A program made the position numbers and the translations under genes. This document shows, piece by piece, positions 14,576 through 14,817 of a stretch of 14,817 nt of DNA. The DNA comes from Pseudomonadota bacterium (GTDB lineage: Bacteria > Myxococcota > UBA9042 > PHBI01), in the NCBI GenBank assembly GCA_005772945.1, contig SXIE01000347.1, forward strand, positions 1 through 14,817. The letters are read 5' to 3'. Numbering within the stretch: position 1 is the stretch's first letter; each line of letters starts with the position of its first letter. The notes beneath the pieces were generated by a model. It did no database searches and was not told the origin of the DNA. It saw nothing but the letters and a program-made list of their open reading frames with translations.

Positions 14576-14817
14576 GCGAGCAGCGCCGGCGTCGGCGCGA
14601 GGGTCTCTCGGTCGCGATCGCCTTCGACGCGATGGCGATCGAGCTGCCCGCCGAGTGCGAGGTGGGTGCCGACGAAGCTGACGCGGTCGCCGCCGTCGGG
14701 GCCGCTATCGACGATGTCGAGGGCGCGCTCCGGGCGGCCGGCCATCGGCCCCGGCGGCTCCCGCTCGCGGCGGACCCGGCGGCGCTCGCGCGCACGCTGG
14801 CGGCGCTCGAGTGCGAC
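14572..14817 (+). CDS. Second Ddl-like ATP-grasp protein, N terminus only
   Basis: 82 codons to the window edge, from GTG 14572 in a GTGA overlap with the preceding ligase gene. The peptide opens MSEQRRRREGLSVAIAFDAM. Residues 12-82 run parallel to the N domain of the upstream protein: SVAIAFDAM against LTIGIAYDL, an acidic intervening stretch, IDDVEGALRAAGHRPRRL against VLAIERALESWGYATRRL, and LARTLAALECD leading to where DLVFN would follow. This suggests a paralogous ATP-grasp ligase; its catalytic domain is outside the window, so the call is inference from the N domain and the coupling. Confidence 0.65.
   Translation, partial: MSEQRRRRREGLSVAIAFDAMAIELPAECEVGADEADAVAAVGAAIDDVEGALRAAGHRPRRLPLAADPAALARTLAALECD

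Overview
This is a GC-rich (about 70% by eye) bacterial chromosome segment with strong third-position G/C bias. The gene content suggests a Myxococcota/deltaproteobacterial-type genome: a Ser/Thr-kinase-like receptor fused to a formylglycine-generating-enzyme-like domain, a predicted lipoprotein with an Asp/Gly/Thr-rich linker, a secreted HEAT-like protein, tyrosine catabolism and ATP-grasp ligases. This lineage call is inference. No mobile element, phage gene or CRISPR array was seen.

Layout. (1) 1-4477, minus strand: serC, hrpB and a DUF6918-like ORF run in series, then the 5' end of a tRNA-Gly that has its own apparent promoter. serC and hrpB overlap by 4 nt (TTGA). serC carries an in-frame 39-bp tandem repeat absent from the family. 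The DUF6918-like frame has no stop before it runs through the tRNA promoter and tRNA. (2) 4577-7304, plus strand: 4-hydroxyphenylpyruvate dioxygenase, homogentisate 1,2-dioxygenase and apaG, each pair overlapping by ATGA, under one good candidate promoter. The two dioxygenases take 4-hydroxyphenylpyruvate through homogentisate to maleylacetoacetate; the isomerase and fumarylacetoacetase are not in the window. (3) 7301-9144, minus strand: a predicted lipoprotein metzincin protease (M43-like) followed, with an ATGA overlap, by a small exported HEAT-like protein whose stop codon overlaps that of apaG. (4) 9210-9779, plus strand: an unrecognised 189-aa protein, divergent from the protease. (5) 9856-12945, minus strand: a large membrane protein with a degenerate kinase domain, a proline-rich linker with repeated PTxERxRP motifs, one transmembrane helix and a C-terminal FGE-sulfatase-like domain. 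(6) 13325-14817, plus strand: a D-Ala-D-Ala-ligase-like ATP-grasp protein overlapping (GTGA) a second gene, cut by the window edge, whose N terminus resembles the first.

The divergent region between 12946 and 13324 holds a candidate sigma70 promoter framed by a perfect 8-bp inverted repeat. The most unusual items are the pseudokinase-FGE fusion, the repeat inside serC with a degenerate relative near 9824, and the paired non-canonical Ddl-like ligases.
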